NCBI RefSeq assembly: GCF_963678635.1
Contig: NC_087062.1
Span: forward strand, 37,104,052-37,168,051
DNA from: Symsagittifera roscoffensis
Taxonomy: Eukaryota > Xenacoelomorpha > Acoela > Convolutidae
DNA: 64,000 nucleotides
Direction: 5' to 3'
Shown: piece by piece, positions 29,229-42,300 of the stretch
Layout: every line of letters starts with the position of its first letter
Numbering within the stretch: the stretch's first letter is position 1
Position numbers and translations under genes: made by a program
The notes under the pieces: generated by a model
Seen by the model: only the letters and a program-made list of their open reading frames with translations
Databases searched by the model: none
Told to the model about the DNA's origin: nothing

Positions 29229-30154
29229 TAACTCTCAGCCTGGTCTCTGCTCATTGTGTCCATTCTCGTCTCCAGGCTCCCTAATTTGATATTCACAGTG
29301 TCATACCGTTGCTTCTTTTCTTGCATGTCTTTTTTGATTTTCTTCTCTCTCTCCTTGTCTGTAGCCTCTACTTTGTCTGACATTTGTTGTAGCCTCTCTT
29401 CAGTTGCATTCGCCAGATTGCAGCAGTGATCCAGGCTCTCGTGCTTATTGTATCTGATTTCATTTTTTAGCAATTCTCGATCCTCTTCGTTGCACTTCAG
29501 TTGTTTATCGATTTGTTCCAGCTCCGCCATCAAGTCACTCAGCTCAAGTAAAGGTGTTTTCTCTTGGTTAGCTGTTGTCCCATCTTCTTTTGTTGCCCCG
29601 TGGCTAGCTTTTGCCACAAGATCGACATGATCATCGTCTTGATTGTCCTCTGTTGCTACTGCAGAAACCGTTCCAAATGTCTTGCCTTTCTCGGTCGTAG
29701 GTGGTATTTCATCCTTCTCTCTTGGTTTCATTCCTACTATCATTGCAAGCCTCTCTGTGAACGACGTTCTTTTTGCATGATAGTCATCCTTTATCGTTTC
29801 CGGCGTGTTGCTCGTTGTATCATCTACAATGTCAATCGGCGAGAACTCCATCGTCTTCTTTTCTTGTTCTTCCACTTTCGGCATCGGTGTTGACTCTGTT
29901 GTTTCCCTCTCCAACTCGTCAACGCTCTGGTCTGGTGTCCCAAGATCAATTTCTGTAGCAGGTACCGTTCGTCCTTCTTCAGCGCTTACTTTCGTTTTGT
30001 TCTCTTTTGCGCTTCTTGTGTTGACCATACTCACTGAAAAGTTCTTTCTCATTACTTTTTGGACCGACGGCATTGCTTTCCGTTGCGAATACTTATGATT
30101 ATTCTTTGACTCTAGTACTCTCCTTTCTGATATCGGTACCCTGCTTCGCCTCAT
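29228..30154 (-). CDS. Gag N-terminal coiled-coil protein (308 aa), copy B
   Basis: First ORF of element 1. The start is chosen because element 2 also opens with Met-Arg-Arg at the same relative place (63991). The protein is hydrophilic: a basic opening, an acidic middle rich in Glu, Asp and Thr, then a predicted coiled coil over roughly residues 200-300 with repeated charged heptads. This resembles the coiled-coil N-terminal part of some retroelement Gag proteins. Its stop codon overlaps the start of the capsid ORF as TAATG, an arrangement that can support termination-reinitiation. No catalytic motif is visible. Confidence 0.65.
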   Translation of the reverse strand: MRRSRVPISERRVLESKNNHKYSQRKAMPSVQKVMRKNFSVSMVNTRSAKENKTKVSAEEGRTVPATEIDLGTPDQSVDELERETTESTPMPKVEEQEKKTMEFSPIDIVDDTTSNTPETIKDDYHAKRTSFTERLAMIVGMKPREKDEIPPTTEKGKTFGTVSAVATEDNQDDDHVDLVAKASHGATKEDGTTANQEKTPLLELSDLMAELEQIDKQLKCNEEDRELLKNEIRYNKHESLDHCCNLANATEERLQQMSDKVEATDKEREKKIKKDMQEKKQRYDTVNIKLGSLETRMDTMSRDQAES

Positions 30155-30363
30155 GATTCTTATTAATCTAAAATATTTTTCTGTCTACAATATTAATATT
30201 TACAAATTTCTATTCTAAGCATAAAAATTTCAAAAGTATTCCTAATTTTCTTAAGTAAAGAAAACAAATTTCAGTTTGTGATTTTATTAGAGCCAATTTT
30301 TCTTGATTTTAATCGTTCTGACCGATCCTTTGAACTCTTCACTTAAGTATTTGGATATTTCAC
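30155..30363. other. AT-rich segment between gag start and 21-bp array
   Basis: About 200 bp of AT-rich DNA precede the element 1 gag ATG. This is where the 5' untranslated region and LTR of the element should begin. No LTR, TATA box or convincing primer-binding site was established before the array begins. Confidence 0.6.
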
Positions 30364-33300
30364 ACTGTCCCAATGCCTGCCACTCCAGTGTTGGGCTACC
30401 TCGCACTGTCCCAAGACCCTTTTCGCTCAGATGTCGGAACACTTCGCACGTCCCCAGACCTCTTGGTACCGTCCCAAGACTTTTCAGTAGTGTCCCAAGA
30501 CTTCGTGGTACTGTCCCAAGACTTTTCGGCACTGTCCCAAGACTTTTCTGTACTGTCCCAAGACTTTTCGGCACTGTCCCAAGAGTTTTATGTACTAACC
30601 AAGACTTCTTGGTGCTGTCCCAAGACATTTTCACTCTGTCCCAAGACTTCCTGGTACTGTCCCAAGACTTTTCCGCTCTGTCCCAAGACTTCCTGGTACT
30701 GTCCCAAGACTTTTCCACTCTGTCCCAAGCTTTCTTAGTACTGTCCCAAGACTTTTCCGCTCTGTCCCAAGATTTTCTGATACTGTCCCAAGACTTTTCC
30801 GCTCTGTCCCAAGACTTCCTAGTACTGTCCCAAGACTTTTCCGCTCTGTCTCAAGACTTCCCTTAACTGTCCCAAGACTTTTCCGCTCTGTCCCAAGACT
30901 TTCTGGTACTGTCCCAAGACTTTCTGGTACTGTCCCAAGACTTTTCCGCTCTGTCCCAAAACTTTCTGGTACTGTCCCAAGACTTCCTGGAACTGTCCCA
31001 AGACTGTTCGGCGCTGTCCCAAGACTTTCTGGTACTGTTCCAGGACTTTTCCGCTCTGTCCCAAGACTTTCTGGTACTGTCCCAAGACTGTTCGGCACTG
31101 TCCTCAGACTTATCGGTACCGTCCCAAGACTTCTTCGTACTATCCCAAGTTTTCTTGGTGCTGTCCCGAGACTTTTTAACTCTGTCCCAAAACTTCCTGG
31201 TACTGTCCCAAGACTTTTCCGCTCTGTCCCAAGACTTTCTGGTACTGTCCCAAGACTTTTCCGATCTGACCCAAGACTTCCTAGTCATGTCCCAAGACTT
31301 TTCCGCTCTGTCCCAAGACTTTCTGGTACTGTCCCAAGACTTTTCCGTTCTGTCCCAAGACTTCCTAGTACTGTCCCAAGACTTTTCCGCTCTGTCCCAA
31401 GACTTCCCGGTACTGTCCCAAGACTTCTTCGTACTGTCCCAAGACTTCTTGGTGCTGTCCCGAGACTTTTTCACTCTGTGCCAAGACTTCCTGGTACTGT
31501 CCCAAGACTTTTCCGATCTGTCCCAAGACTTCCTAGTACTGTCCCAAGACTTTTCCGCTCTGTCCCAAGACTTTCTGGTACTGTCCCAAGACTTTTCCGC
31601 TCTGTCCCAAGACTTTCTGGTACTGTCCCAAGACTTTTCTGCTCTGTCCCAAGAATTCCTGGAACTGTCCCAAGACTGTTCGGCACTGTCCCAAGACTTT
31701 TCTGCTCTAACCCAAGACTTCCTGGAACTGTCCCAAGACTGTTCGCACTGTCCCAAGACTTCTTGGTGCTGTCCCGAGACTTTTTCACTCTGTCCCAAGC
31801 CTTCCTGGTACTGTCCCAAGACTTTTCCGCTCTGTCCCAAGACTTCCTAGTACTGTCCCAAGACCTTTCCGCTCTGTCCCAAGACTTTCTGGTACTGTCC
31901 CAAGTTTTTTCCGATCTGACCCAAGACTTCCTAGTCATGTCCCAAGACTTTTCCGCTCTGTCCCAAGACTTCCCAGTACTGTCCCAGGACTCCTTCGTAC
32001 TGTCCCAAGACTTCTTGGTGCTGTCCCGAGACTTTTTCACTCTGTCCCAAGACTTCCTGGTACTGTCCCAAGACTTTTCCGCTCTGTCCCAAGACTTCCT
32101 ATTACTGTCCCAAGACTTTTCCGCTCTGTCCCAAGACTTTCTGGTACTGTCCCAAGACTTTTCCGCTCTGTCCCAAGACTTTCTGGTACTGTCCCAAGAC
32201 TTTTCCGTTCTGTCCCAAGACTTCCTAGTACTGTCCCAAGACCTTTCCGCTCTGTCCCAAGACTTTCTGGTACTGTCCCAAGTTTTTTCCGATCTGACCC
32301 AAGACTTCCTAGTCATGTCCCGAGACTTTTTCACTCTGTCCCAAGACTTCCTGGTACTGTCCCAAGACTTTTCCGCTCTGTCCCAAGACTTCCTCTTACT
32401 GTCCCAAGACTTTTCCGCTCTGTCCCAAGACTTTCTGGTACTGTCCCAAGACTTTTCCGCTCTGTCCCAAGACTTTCTGGTACTGTCCCAAGACTTTTCT
32501 GCTCTGTCCCAAGAATTCCTGGAACTGTCCCAAGACTGTTCGGCACTGTCCCAAGACTTCCCGGTACTGTCCCAAGACTTTTCTGCTCTAACCCAAGACT
32601 TCCTGGAACTGTCCCAAGACTGTCCGCTCTGTCCCAAGACTTTCTGGTACTGTCCCAAGACTTTTCCGTTCTGTCCCAAGACTTCCTAGTACTGTCCCAA
32701 GACTTTTCCGCTCTGTCCCAAGACTTCCCGGTACTGTCCCAAGACTTCTTCGTACTGTCCCAAGACTTCTTGGTGCTGTCCCGAGACTTTTTCACTCTGT
32801 CCCAAGACTTCCTGGTACTGTCCCAAGACTTTTCCGCTCTGTCCCAAGACTTCCTAGTACTGTCCCAAGACTTTTCCGCTCTGTCCCAAGACTTTCTGGT
32901 ACTGTCCCAAGACTTTTCCGCTCTGTCCCAAGACTTTCTGGTACTGTCCCAAGACTTTTCTGCTCTGTCCCAAGAATTCCTGGAACTGTCCCAAGACTGT
33001 TCGGCACTGTCCCAAGACTTCCCGGTACTGTCCCAAGACTTTTCTGCTCTAACCCAAGACTTCCTGGAACTGTCCCAAGACTGTTCGCACTGTCCCAACA
33101 CTTCTTGGTGCTGTCCCGAGACTTTTCCGCTCTGTCCCATGACTTTCTAGTAATGTCCCAAGACTTTTCCGCTCTGTCCCAAGACTTCCTGGTACTGTCC
33201 CAAGACTTTTCCACTCTGTCCCAAGCTTTCCTAGTACTGTCCCAAGATTTTTCCGCTCTGTCCCAACATTTTCTGATACTGTCCCAAGACTTTTCCGATC

Positions 33301-36300
33301 TGACCCAAGACTTCCTAGTCATGTCCCAAGACTTTTCCGCTCTGTCCCAAGACTTCCCGGTACTGTCCCAAGACTTCTTCGTACTGTCCCAAGACTTCTT
33401 GGTGCTGTCCCGAGACTTTTTCACTCTGTCCCAAGACTTCCTGGTACTGTCCCAAGACTTTTCCGCTCTGTCCCAAGACTTCCTAGTACTGTCCCAAGAC
33501 TTTTCCGCTCTGTCCCAAGACTTCCCGGTACTGTCCCAAGACTTCTTCGTACTGTCTCAAGACTTCTTGGTGCTGTCCCGAGACTTTTTCACTCTGTCCC
33601 AAGACTTCCTGGTACTGTCCCAAGACTTTTCCGCTCTGTCCCAAGACTTCCTAGTACTGTCCCAAGACTTTTCCGCTCTGTCCCAAGACTTTCTGGTACT
33701 GTCCCAAGACTTTTCCGCTCGGTCCCAAGACTTTCTGGTACTGTCCCAAGACTTTTCCGTTCTGTCCCAAGACTTCCTAGTACTGTCCCAAGACTTTTCC
33801 GCTCTGTCCCAAGACTTCCCGGTACTGTCCCAAGACTTCTTCGTACTGTCCCAAGACTTCTTGGTGCTGTCCCGAGACTTTTTCACTCTGTCCCAAGACT
33901 TCCTGGTACTGTCCCAAGACTTTTCCGCTCTGTCCCAAAACTTCCTAGTACTGTCCCAAGACTTTTCCGCTCTGTCCCAAGACTTTCTGGTACTGTCCCA
34001 AGACTTTTCCGCTCTGTCCCAAGACTTTCTGGTACTGTCCCAAGACTTTTCTGCTCTGTCCCAAGAATTCCTGGAACTGTCCCAAGACTGTTCGGCACTG
34101 TCCCAAGACTTCCCGGTACTGTCCCAAGACTTTTCTGCTCTAACCCAAGACTTCCTGGAACTGTCCCAAGACTGTTCGCACTGTCCCAAGACTTCTTGGT
34201 GCTTCCCCGAGACTTTTCCGCTCTGTCCCAAGACTTTCTGGTACTGTCCCAAGACTGTTCGGCACTGTCCTCAGACTTATCGGTACCGTCCCAAGACTTC
34301 TTCGTACTATCCCAAGTTTTCTTGGTGCTGTCCCGAGACTTTTTCACTCTGTCCCAAAACTTCATGGTACTGTCCCAAGACTTTTCCGCTCTGTCCCAAG
34401 ACTTTCTGGTACTGTCCCAAGACTTTTCCGATCTGACCCAAGACTTCCTAGTCATGTCCCAAGACTTTTCCGCTCTGTCCCGAGACTTCCCGGTACCCCC
34501 CAAGACTTTTCCGCTCTGTCCCAAGACTTTCTGATACTGTACCAAGACTTTCTGGTACTGTTCCAAGACTTTTCCGCTCTGTCCCAAGACTTTCTGGTAC
34601 TCCCCAAGACTTTTTTGCTCTGTCCCATGACTTTCTAGTTATGTCCCAAGACTTTTCCGCTCTGTCCCAAGACTTCCTGGTACTGTCCCAAGACTTTTCC
34701 ACTCTGTCCCAAGCTTTCCTAGTACTGTCCCAAGATTTTTCCGCTCTGTCCCAACATTTTCTGATACTGTCCCAAGACTTTTCCGATCTGACCCAATACT
34801 TCCTAGTCATGTCCCAAGACTTTTCCGCTCTGTCCCAAGACTTCCCGGTACTGTCCCAAGACTTCTTCGTACTGTCCCAAGACTTCTTGGTGCTGTCCCG
34901 AGACTTTTTCACTCTGTCCCAAGACTTCCTGGTACTGTCCCAAGATTTTTCCGCTCTGTCCCAAGACTTCCTAGTACTGTCCCAAGACTTTTCCGCTCTG
35001 TCCCAAGACTTCCCGGTACTGTCCCAAGACTTCTTCGTACTGTCCCAAGACTTCTTGGTGCTGTCCCGAGACTTTTTCACTCTGTCCCAAGACTTCCTAG
35101 TACTGTCCCAAGACTTTTCCGCTCTGTCTCAAGACTTCCCTTAACTGTCCCAAGACTTTTCCGCTCTGTCCCAAGACTTTCTGGTACTGTCCCAAGACTT
35201 TCTGGTACTGTCCCAAGACTTTTCCGCTCTGTCCCAAAACTTTCTGGTACTGTCCCAAGACTTCCTGGAACTGTCCCAAGACTGTTCGGCGCTGTCCCAA
35301 GACTTTCTGGTACTGTTCCAGGACTTTTCCGCTCTGTCCCAAGACTTTCTGGTACTGTCCCAAGACTGTTCGGCACTGTCCTCAGACTTATCGGTACCGT
35401 CCCAAGACTTCTTCGTACTATCCCAAGTTTTCTTGGTGCTGTCCCGAGACTTTTTCACTCTGTCCCAAAACTTCCTGGTACTGTCCCAAGACTTTTCCGC
35501 TCTGTCCCAAGGATTTCTGGTACTGTCCCAAGACTTTTCCGATCTGACCCAAGACTTCCTAGTCATGTCCCAAGACTTTTCCGCTCTGTCCCGAGACTTC
35601 CCGGTACCCCCCAAGACTTTTCCGCTCTGTCCCAAGACTTTCTGGTACTGTACCAAGACTTTCTGGTACTGTTCCAAGACTTTTCCGCTCTGTCCCAAGA
35701 CTTTCTGGTACTGTCCCAAGACTTTTTTGCTCTGTCCCATGACTTTCTAGTAATGTCCCAAGAATTTTCCGCTCTGTCCCAAGACTTCCTGGTACTGTCC
35801 CAAGACTTTTCCACTCTGTCCCAAGCTTTCCTAGTACTGTCCCAAGATTTTTCCGCTCTGTCCCAACATTTTCTGATACTGTCCCAAGACTTTTCCGATC
35901 TGACCCAAGACTTCCTGGTCATGTCCCAAGACTTTTCCGCTCTGTCCCAAGACTTCCCGGTACTGTCCCAAGACTTCTTCGTACTGTCCCAAGACTTCTT
36001 GTTGCTGTCCCGAGACTTTTTCACTCTGTCCCAAGACTTCCTGGTACTGTCCCAAGACTTTTCCGCTCTGTCCCAAGACTTCCTAGTACTGTCCCAAGAC
36101 TTTTCCGCTCTGTCCCAAGACTTCCCGGTACTGTCCCAAGACTTCTTCGTACTGTCCCAAGACTTCTTGGTGCTGTCCCGAGACTTTTTCACTCTGTCCC
36201 AAGACTTCCTGGTACTGTCCCAAGACTTTTCCGCTCTGTCCCAAAACTTCCTAGTACTGTCCCAAGACTTTTCCGCTCTGTCCCCAGACTTTCTGGTACT

Positions 36301-39300
36301 GTCCCAAGACTTTTCCGCTCTGTCCTAAGACTTTCTGGTACTGTCCCAAGACTTTTCCGCTCTGTCCCAAGACTTCCTAGTACTGTCCCAAGACTTTTCC
36401 GCTCTGTCCCAAGACTTCCCGGTACTGTCCCAAGACTTCTTCGTACTGTCCCAAGACTTCTTGGTGCTGTCCCGAGACTTTTTCACTCTGTCCCAAGACT
36501 TCCTGGTACTGTCCCATGACTTTTCCGCTCTGTCCCAAGACTTCCTAGTACTGTCCCAAGACTTTTCCGCTCTGTCCCAAGACTTTCTGGTACTGTCCCA
36601 AGACTTTAAGACTTTTCCGCTCTGTCCCAAGACTTTCTGGTACTGTCCCAAGACTTTTCCGCTCTGTCCCCAGACTTTCTGGTACTGTCCCAAGACTTTT
36701 CCGCTCTGTCCTAAGACTTTCTGGTACTGTCCCAAGACTTTTCCGCTCTGTCCCAAGACTTCCTAGTACTGTCCCAAGACTTTTCCGCTCTGTCCCAAGA
36801 CTTCCCGGTACTGTCCCAAGACTTCTTCGTACTGTCCCAAGACTTCTTGGTGCTGTCCCGAGACTTTTTCACTCTGTCCCAAGACTTCCTGGTACTGTCC
36901 CAAGACTTTTCCGCTCTGTCCCAAGACTTCCTAGTACTGTCCCAAGACTTTTCCGCTCTGTCCCAAGACTTTCTGGTACTGTCCCAAGACTTTTCCGCTC
37001 TGTCCCAAGACTTTCTGGTACTGTCCCAAGACTTTTCTGCTCTGTCCCAAGAATTCCTGGAACTGTCCCAAGACTGTTCGGCATTGTCCCAAGACTTCCC
37101 GGTACTGTCCCAAGACTTTTCTGCTCTAACCCAAGACTTCCTGGAACTGTCCCAAGACTGTTCGCACTGTCCCAAGACTTCTTGGTGCTGTCTCGAGACT
37201 TTTTCACTCTGTCCCAAGCCTTCCTGGTACTGTCCCAAGACTTTTCCGCTCTGTCCCAAGACTTCCTAGTACTGTCCCAAGACCTTTCCGCTCTGTCCCA
37301 AGACTTTCTGGTACTGTCCCAAGTTTTTTCCGATCTGACCCAAGACTTCCTAGTCATGTCCCAAGACTTTTCCGCTCTGTCCCAAGACTTCCCAGTACTG
37401 TCCCAGGACTCCTTCGTACTGTCCCAAGGCTTCTTGGTGCTGTCCCTAGACTTTTTCACTCTGTCCCAAGAGTTCCTGGTACTGTCCCAAGACTTTTCCG
37501 CTCTGTCCCAAGACTTTCTGGTACTGTCCCAAGACTTTTCTGCTCTGTCCCAAGAATTCCTGGAACTGTCCCAAGACTGTTCGGCACTGTCCCAAGACTT
37601 TCTGGTACTGTCCCAAGACTTTTCTGCTCTGTACCAAGACTTTCTGGTGCTGTCCCAAGACTTTTCCGCTTTGTCCCAAGACTTCCCGGTACTGTCCCAA
37701 GACTTTTCTGCTCTAACCCAAGACTTCCTGGAACTGTCCCAAGACTGTTCGCACTGTCCCAAGACTTCTTGGTGCTGTCCCGAGACTTTTCCGCTCTGTC
37801 CCAAGACTTTCTGGTACTGTCCCAAGACTTTTCTGCTCTGTCCCAAGAATTCCTGGAACTGTCCCAAGACTGTTCGGCATTGTCCCAAGACTTCCCGGTA
37901 CTGTCCCAAGACTTTTCTGCTCTAACCCAAGACTTCCTGGAACTGTCCCAAGACTGTTCGCACTGTCCCAAGACTTCTTGGTGCTGTCTCGAGACTTTTT
38001 CACTCTGTCCCAAGCCTTCCTGGTACTGTCCCAAGACTTTTCCGCTCTGTCCCAAGACTTCCTAGTACTGTCCCAAGACCTTTCCGCTCTGTCCCAAGAC
38101 CTTCTGGTACTGTCCCAAGTTTTTTCCGATCTGACCCAAGACTTCCTAGTCATGTCCCAAGACTTTTCCGCTCTGTCCCAAGACTTCCCAGTACTGTCCC
38201 AGGACTCCTTCGTACTGTCCCAAGGCTTCTTGGTGCTGTCCCGAGACTTTTTCACTCTGTCCCAAGAGTTCCTGGTACTGTCCCAAGACTTTTCCGCTCT
38301 GTCCCAAGACTTTCTGGTACTGTCCCAAGACTTTTCTGCTCTGTCCCAAGAATTCCTGGAACTGTCCCAAGACTGTTCGGCACTGTCCCAAGACTTTCTG
38401 GTACTGTCCCAAGACTTTTCTGCTCTCTACCAAGACTTTCTGGTGCTGTCCCAAGACTTTTCCGCTTTGTCCCAAGACTTCCCGGTACTGTCCCAAGACT
38501 TTTCTGCTCTAACCCAAGACTTCCTGGAACTGTCCCAAGACTGTTCGCACTGTCCCAAGACTTCTTGGTGCTGTCCCGAGACTTTTTCACTCTGTCCCAA
38601 GCCTTCCTGGTACTGTCCCAAGACTTTTCCGCTCTGTCCCAAGACTTCCTAGTACTGTCCCAAGACCTTTCCGCTCTGTCCCAAGACTTTCTGGTACTGT
38701 CCCAAGTTTTTTCCGATCTGACCCAAGACTTCCTAGTCATGTCCCAAGACTTTTCCGCTCTGTCCCAAGACTTCCCGGTACTGTCCCAAGACTCCTTCGT
38801 ACTGTCCCAAGGCTTCTTGGTGCTGTCCCGAGACTTTTTCACTCTGTCCCAAGAGTTCCTGGTACTGTCCCAAGACTTTTCCGCTCTGTCCCAAGACTTC
38901 CTAGTACTGTCCCAAGACTTTTCCGCTCTGTCCCAAGACTTTCTGGTACTGTCCCAAGACTTTTCCGATCTGACCCAAGACTTCCTATTCATGTCCCAAG
39001 ACTTTTCCGCTCTGTCCCAAGACTTCCCGGTACTGTCCCAAGACTCCTTCGTACTGTCCCAAGGCTTCTTGGTGCTGTCCCGAGACTTTTTCACTCTGTC
39101 CCAAGACTTTCTGGTACTGTCCCAAGACTTTTCCGATCTGACCCAAGACTTCCTATTCATGTCCCAAGACTTTTCCGCTCTGTCCCAAGACTTCTTGGTG
39201 CTGTCCCAAGACTTTTTCACTCTGTCCCAAGACTTTTCTGTACTGTCCCAAGACTTTTCGGCACTGTCCCATGACTTTTATGTATTGTGCCAAGATTTCT

Positions 39301-42300
39301 TGGTGCTGTCCCGAGACTTTTTCACTCTGTCCCAAGACTTCCTGGTACTGTCCCAAGACTTTTCCGCTCTGTCCCAAGACTTCCTGGTACTGTCCAAGAC
39401 TTTTCCACTCTGCCCCAAGCTTTCCTAGTACTGTCCCAAGACTTTTCCGCTCTGTCCCAAGATTTTCTGGTACTGTCCCAAGACTTTTCCGCTCTGTCCC
39501 AAGACTTCATAGTACTGTCCCAAGACTTTTCCGCTCTATCGTAAGACTTCCCGGTACTGTCCCAAGACTTTTCCGCTCTGTCCTAAGATTTTCTGGTACT
39601 ATCCCAAGACTTTCTGGTACTGTCCCAAGACTTTTCCGCTCTGTCCCAAGACTTTCTGGTACTGTCCCAAGACTTTTCTGCTCTGTCCCAAGACTTCCTG
39701 GAACTGTCCCAAGACTGTTCGGCACTGTCCCAAGACTTTCTGGTACTGTCCCAGGACTTTTCCGCTCTGTCCCAAGACTGTTCAGCACTGTCCTCGGACT
39801 TCTCGGTACCGTCCCAAGAGTTCTTCGTACTGTCCCAAGACTTTTCCGCTCTGTCCCAAGACTTCCTAGTACTGTCCCAAGACTTTTCCGCTCTGTCGTA
39901 AGACTTCCCGGTACTGTCCCAAGACTTTTCCGCTCTGTCCCAAGACTTTCTGGTACTGTCCCAAGACTTTCTGGTACTGTCCCAAGACTTTTCCGCTCTG
40001 TCCCAAGACTTTCTGGTACTGTCCCAAGACTTTTTCACTCTGTCCCAAGCCTTCCTGGTACTGTCCCAAGACTTTTCCGCTCTATCCCAAGACTTCCTAG
40101 TACTGTCCCAAGACTTTTCCGCTCTGTCCCAAGACTTTTTGGCACTGTCCCAAGACTTTTCCGATCTGTCCCATGACTTCCTAGTCATGTTCCAAGACTT
40201 GTCCGCTCTGTCCCAAGACTTCCCGGGACTGTCCCAAGACTTTTCCGCTCTGTCCCAAGATTTTTTTTTGGTACTGTCCCAGGACTTTCTGGTGCTGTCC
40301 CAAGACTTTTCCGCTCTGTCCCAAGACTTTCTGGTACGGTCCCAAGACTTTTCTGCTCTAACCCAAGACTTCCTGGAATTGTCCAAAGACTGTTCGCACT
40401 GTCCCAAGATTTCCTGGTAGTTGCCCAAGACTTTTCCGCTCTGTCCCAAGACTGTTCGGCACTGTCCTCGAACTTCTCGGTACCGTCCCAAGAAATCTCC
40501 GTACTATCCCAAGACTTTCTGGTACTGTCCCAAGACTTTTCCGCTCTGTCCCAAGACTTCCTAGTACTGTCCCAAGACTTGTCCGCTCTGTCTCACGACT
40601 TCCCGGTACTGTCCCAAGACTTTTCCGCTCTGTCCCAAGACTTCCTGGAACTGTCCCAAGACTGTTCGGCACTGTCCCATGACTTTCTAGTACTGTCCCA
40701 AGACTTTTCCGCTCTGTCCCAAGACTTTCTGGTACTGTCCCAAGACTTTTCTGCTCTAACCCAAGACTTCCTGGAACTGTCCCAAGACTGTTCTTACTGT
40801 CCCAAGACTTCCTGGTACTGCTCCAAGACTTTTCCGCTCTGTCCCAAGACTTTGTGGTACTGTCCCAAGACTGTTCGGCACTGTCCCAAGACTGTTCGGC
40901 ACCGTCCCAAGACTTCGTGGTACTGTCCCAAGACTTTTTGGCACTGTCCCAAGACTTTTCTGTACTGTCCCAAGACTTTTCGGCACTGTCCCAAGAGTTT
41001 TATGTACTGTCCCAAGACTTCTTGGTGCTGTCCCAAGACTTTTTCACTCTGTCCCAAGACTTTTCTGTACTGTCCCAAGACTTTTCGGCACTGTCCCATG
41101 ACTTTTATGTATTGTCCCAAGATTTCTTGGTGATGTTCCGAGACTTTTTCACTCTCTGTGCCAAGACTTCCTGGTACTGTCCCGAGACTTTTCCGCTCTG
41201 TCCCAAGACTTCCTGGTACTGTCCAAGACTTTTCCACTCTGTCCCAAGCTTTCCTAGTACTGTCCCAAGACTTTTCCGCTCTGTCCCAAGATTTTCTGGT
41301 ACTGTCCCAAGACTTTTCCGCTCTGTCCCAAGACTTCCTAGTACTGTCCCAAGACTTTTCCGCTCTCGTAAGACTTCCCGGTACTGTCCCAAGACTTTTC
41401 CGCTCTGTCCTAAGATTTTCTGGTCCCAAGATTTTCTGGTACTGTCCCAAGACTTTTCCGCTCTGTCCCAAGACTTTCTGGTACTGTCCCAAGACTTTTC
41501 TGCTCTGTCCCAAGACTTCCTGGAACTGTCCCAAGACTGTTCGGCACTGTCCCAAGACTTTCTGGTACTGTCCCAGGACTTTTCCGCTCTGTCCCAAGAC
41601 TGTTCGGCACTGTCCTCAGACTTCTCGGTACCGTCCCAAGACTTCTTCGTACTGTCCCAAGACTTTTCCGCCTCTGTCCCAAGACTTCCTAGTACTGTCC
41701 CAAGACTTTTCCGCTCTGTCGTAAGACTTCCCGGTACTGTCCCGAGACTTTTCCGCTCTGTCCCAAGACTTTCTGGTACTGTCCCAAGACTTTCTGGTAC
41801 TGTCCCAAGACTTTTCCGCTCTGTCCCAAGACTTTCTGGTACTGTCCCAAGACTTTTTCGCTCTGTCCCAAGACTTTTTGGTACTGTCCCAAGACTTTTC
41901 CGATCTGTCCCAAGACTTCCTAGTCATGTCCCAAGACTTTTTCACTCTGTCCCAAGCCTTCCTGGTACTGTCCCAAGACTTTTCCGCTCTGTCCCAAGAC
42001 TTCCTAGTACTGTCCCAAGACTTTTCCGCTCTGTCCCAAGACTTTTTGGTACTGTCCCAAGACTTTTCCGATCTGTCCCAAGACTTCCTAGTCATGTCCC
42101 AAGACTTGTCCGCTCTGTCCCAAGACTTCCCGGTACTGTCCCAAGACTTTTCCGCTCTGTCCCAAGATTTTTTTTGGTACTGTCCCAAGACTTTCTGGTG
42201 CTGTCCCAAGACTTTTCCGCTCTGTCCCAAGACTTTCTGGTATTGTCCCAAGACTTTTCTGCTCTAACCCAAGACTTCCTGGAACTGTCCAAAGACTGTT

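Larger units (their letters stand above)
24113..30034. repeat. gag-pol tandem duplication, copy B (5,922 bp)
   Basis: This is the right-hand copy of the 5,922-bp repeat. It is the one continuous with the gag start at 30154, so it holds the intact gag N-terminus but has lost its integrase. All inactivating lesions inside the repeat (stops before the protease and in the RT-RNase H link, frameshifts) are shared with copy A and so predate the duplication. Confidence 0.95.
1..30154 (-). mobile_element. Giant Ty3/gypsy-like retroelement 1, internally duplicated, left end outside window
   Basis: The minus strand shows, in order, a coiled-coil gag ORF, capsid, two CCHC zinc knuckles, a DTG aspartic protease, RT with YVDD, RNase H, a connection region, integrase with HHCC and GPF-type C-terminus, and six accessory genes. 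This is Ty3/gypsy domain order with an unusually long 3' extension. Two tandem duplications (about 5.9 and 6.6 kb) lie inside it. Counting each duplicated part once, about 17.5 kb of internal sequence is present. The gag end is at 30154; the other end lies left of the window. No LTR, primer-binding site or target-site duplication could be established. Multiple stops and frameshifts indicate a dead copy. Confidence 0.88.

Noticed and set aside
30280-30300. Primer-binding site in the TTGGCTCT sequence upstream of gag (minus strand)
   Set aside because: It begins with TGG after a possible LTR end, but no tRNA match or LTR boundary could be verified by eye.
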